A stretch of 64,000 nt of DNA from DASQFQ01 sp963730115 (lineage in GTDB: Bacteria; Actinomycetota; Thermoleophilia; Solirubrobacterales; Solirubrobacteraceae): positions 1 to 64,000 of the forward strand of contig CAVSQM010000006.1 in NCBI GenBank assembly GCA_963730115.1, in the 5' to 3' direction. Both the position numbers and the translations under genes were made by a program. Position 1 is the first letter of the stretch. The number at the start of each line of letters is the position of its first letter. This document shows, piece by piece, positions 62,518-64,000 of the stretch. The notes under the pieces were generated by a model. It was not told the DNA's origin. It searched no databases and saw nothing but the letters and a program-made list of their open reading frames with translations.

Positions 62518-64000
62518 GGCGCTCGACACGAGCTTCGCGTACTTGCCGAAGACGCCGTTCTGGCTGGTGGGCGGCGGGTTCTCGTAGACCTCCGCGCGGC
62601 GGGCGATCTCGTCGTCTGACAGGTCGACGTCGAGGCGGCGGGACTCGACGTCGATGGTGACCGTGTCGCCGTCCTGGACGGCGGTGATCGGCCCGCCGTG
62701 CGCCGCCTCGGGGGCGACGTGCCCGACCATGAAGCCGTGGGTGGCGCCGGAGAAGCGCCCGTCGGTGATGAGCGCGACGTCGTCGCCGAGCCCTTGTCCC
62801 ACGAGCGCGCCGGTGACCGCGAGCATCTCGCGCATGCCGGGGCCGCCGGCGGGGCCCTCGTTGCGGATGACGACGACGTCGCCGGGCTTGATCTCCTCCG
62901 CTTGGACGGCGGCCATCGCGTGCTCCTCGTCCTCGAACACGCGGGCCGGGCCCTCGTGCCGGACGCGCTCGTGGCCGGAGAGCTTGACCACGCAGCCGTC
63001 GGGCGCGAGGTTGCCGCGCAGGATCGCCAGGCCGCCGGTGGCCTTGATCGGGTCGTCGAGCGGGTGCACGACGCGCTGGCCCTCGGTCTCCGTCGCCTCG
63101 CTCGCGTGCTCGCCGACGGTGCGCCCGGTGACGGTCATCGCGTCCTCGTTGAGGCGCCCCATCTCCTGCAGGCGCTTGACGACGACGGGGACGCCGCCCG
63201 CCTGGTGGAGGTCGGCGGCCACGTAGCGGCCGCCGGGCTTGAGGTCGCACAGCATCGGCGTGGCCGAGGAGATGCGGTCGAAGTCGTCGATGTCGAGCTC
63301 GACACCGGCCTCGCTGGCGATCGCGAGCAGGTGCAGGACGCCGTTGGTCGAGCCGCCGCTGGTGGCGATCGCGGCGATCGCGTTCTCGAGCCCGGCCTTG
63401 GTGATGATGTCGCGCGGGCGCTGGCCGCGGGCGAGCACGTCCATCACGAGCTTGCCGGCCTCGTAGGCGACCTCGGCCTTGCTCGGGTTCTCGGCGGGCA
63501 CCATCGCGGCGCCCATCGGCGAGATGCCGAGCACCTCGAGCGCCATCGCCATCGTGTTGGCGGTGAACTGGCCGCCGCAGGCGCCGGAGCCGGGGCTGGC
63601 GACGTTCTCGAGGTCGATCAGCTCCTGCTCGGTGATGCGGCCCGCCGCTTGCGCGCCGATCGCCTCGAAGACCTCCTGGATCGTGACGTCCTCGCCCTTG
63701 TACTTGCCGGGCATGATCGAGCCGCCGTAGAGCATCATCCCCGGCAGGTTCAGGCGGGCGAGCGCCATCGTCACGCCGGGCAGCGTCTTGTCGCAGGCGG
63801 CGAGGCAGATGACGGCGTCGAAGAAGTGGCCGCGGGCGACGAGCTCGATGCTGTCGGCGATCACCTCTCTTGACACAAGGCTCGCGCGCATGCCGCTCGT
63901 GCCCATCGTGATGCCGTCGGAGATGGCGATCGTGTTGAACTCCATCGGCGTCCCGCCGGCCGCGCGGATGCCCTCCTTGATCTTGGCCGCCTGCGCGCGC
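62494..64000 (-). CDS. ilvD: Dihydroxy-acid dehydratase, N-terminus outside window
   Basis: About 502 residues are visible. FNTIAISDGITMGTSGMRASLVSREVIADSIE, VICLAACDKTLPGVTMALARLN, PGSGACGGQFTANTMAM with Fe-S ligand Cys, GGSTNGVLHLLAIASEAG, GLAILRGNLAPDGCVVKLSG, VVIRNEGPAGGPGMREML and DGRFSGATHGFMVGHVAPEA are the IlvD/Edd signatures. The details favour IlvD (branched-chain amino-acid synthesis) over the Entner-Doudoroff dehydratase. Only about 60 N-terminal residues, including the first cluster Cys, should be missing. Confidence 0.94.
   Translation of the reverse strand, partial: RAQAAKIKEGIRAAGGTPMEFNTIAISDGITMGTSGMRASLVSREVIADSIELVARGHFFDAVICLAACDKTLPGVTMALARLNLPGMMLYGGSIMPGKYKGEDVTIQEVFEAIGAQAAGRITEQELIDLENVASPGSGACGGQFTANTMAMALEVLGISPMGAAMVPAENPSKAEVAYEAGKLVMDVLARGQRPRDIITKAGLENAIAAIATSGGSTNGVLHLLAIASEAGVELDIDDFDRISSATPMLCDLKPGGRYVAADLHQAGGVPVVVKRLQEMGRLNEDAMTVTGRTVGEHASEATETEGQRVVHPLDDPIKATGGLAILRGNLAPDGCVVKLSGHERVRHEGPARVFEDEEHAMAAVQAEEIKPGDVVVIRNEGPAGGPGMREMLAVTGALVGQGLGDDVALITDGRFSGATHGFMVGHVAPEAAHGGPITAVQDGDTVTIDVESRRLDVDLSDDEIARRAEVYENPPPTSQNGVFGKYAKLVSSASEGAVTR

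Overview
The window is very GC-rich and gene-dense. The codon use, the sigma-28/WhiG-like factor beside a Xer recombinase, a DDN-type deazaflavin oxidoreductase, many SRPBCC and STAS proteins and the domain mixes suggest a soil-type actinobacterium, most likely class Thermoleophilia (Solirubrobacter/Conexibacter-like). The taxonomy is inferred. No IS element, prophage, CRISPR array or replication origin was seen. No gene-free gap exceeds about 220 bases; the largest is 25471-25688.

Layout. 1-4.7 kb: a leftward operon with a three-part GAF / PP2C phosphatase / anti-sigma-kinase protein, two STAS proteins, an unrecognised protein and an FAD oxidoreductase. 4.7-13.7 kb: a leftward, translationally coupled operon of seven paralogous multi-pass membrane proteins with a stand-alone class III nucleotidyl cyclase in the middle and a small SRPBCC protein at the end. 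13.8-21.3 kb: a LacI-type regulator and a hexuronate/keto-deoxy-sugar catabolic set (KDPG aldolase, KDG kinase, SDR, long-chain polyol dehydrogenase, MFS transporter), interrupted by an ArsR-SRPBCC pair. Two identical LacI-type operators tie its two halves together. 21.4-24.3 kb: a large BTAD-ATPase-TPR regulator and tRNA-Gly. 24.3-31.2 kb: cytochrome c and a membrane-anchored partner, an arylsulfatase remnant, then a rightward redox cluster (barrel protein, DUF4331 protein, DyP peroxidase, enoyl-CoA hydratase-like protein, sulfite-oxidase-like molybdoenzyme, PLDc_N/SHOCT protein). 31.2-49.5 kb: mixed accessory genes (acetyltransferase, PaiB-like protein, amidase with metal efflux and CadC-like repressor, drug efflux, UvrA-like ABC protein, methyltransferases, QueA, a two-component system, lipase). 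49.5-64 kb: more core-like genes (HD-GYP/GGDEF protein, tryptophan dioxygenase, RNase HI, EF-G-like GTPase, sigma factor, Xer recombinase, L,D-transpeptidase, lipid acyltransferase, IlvD).

Three points stand out. First, the seven sensors plus one cyclase look like a receptor system whose sensing and output parts are on separate proteins. Second, a 13-base core motif, identical at three places, precedes the sensor operon, the partner-switching operon and an SRPBCC gene, so these may form one regulon. Third, about twenty otherwise convincing genes are broken by a +1 shift. In at least seventeen, removing one A/T from a CGAG/CTCG tetranucleotide restores the family-expected protein, so most of these genes are probably intact in the organism and the breaks look systematic.
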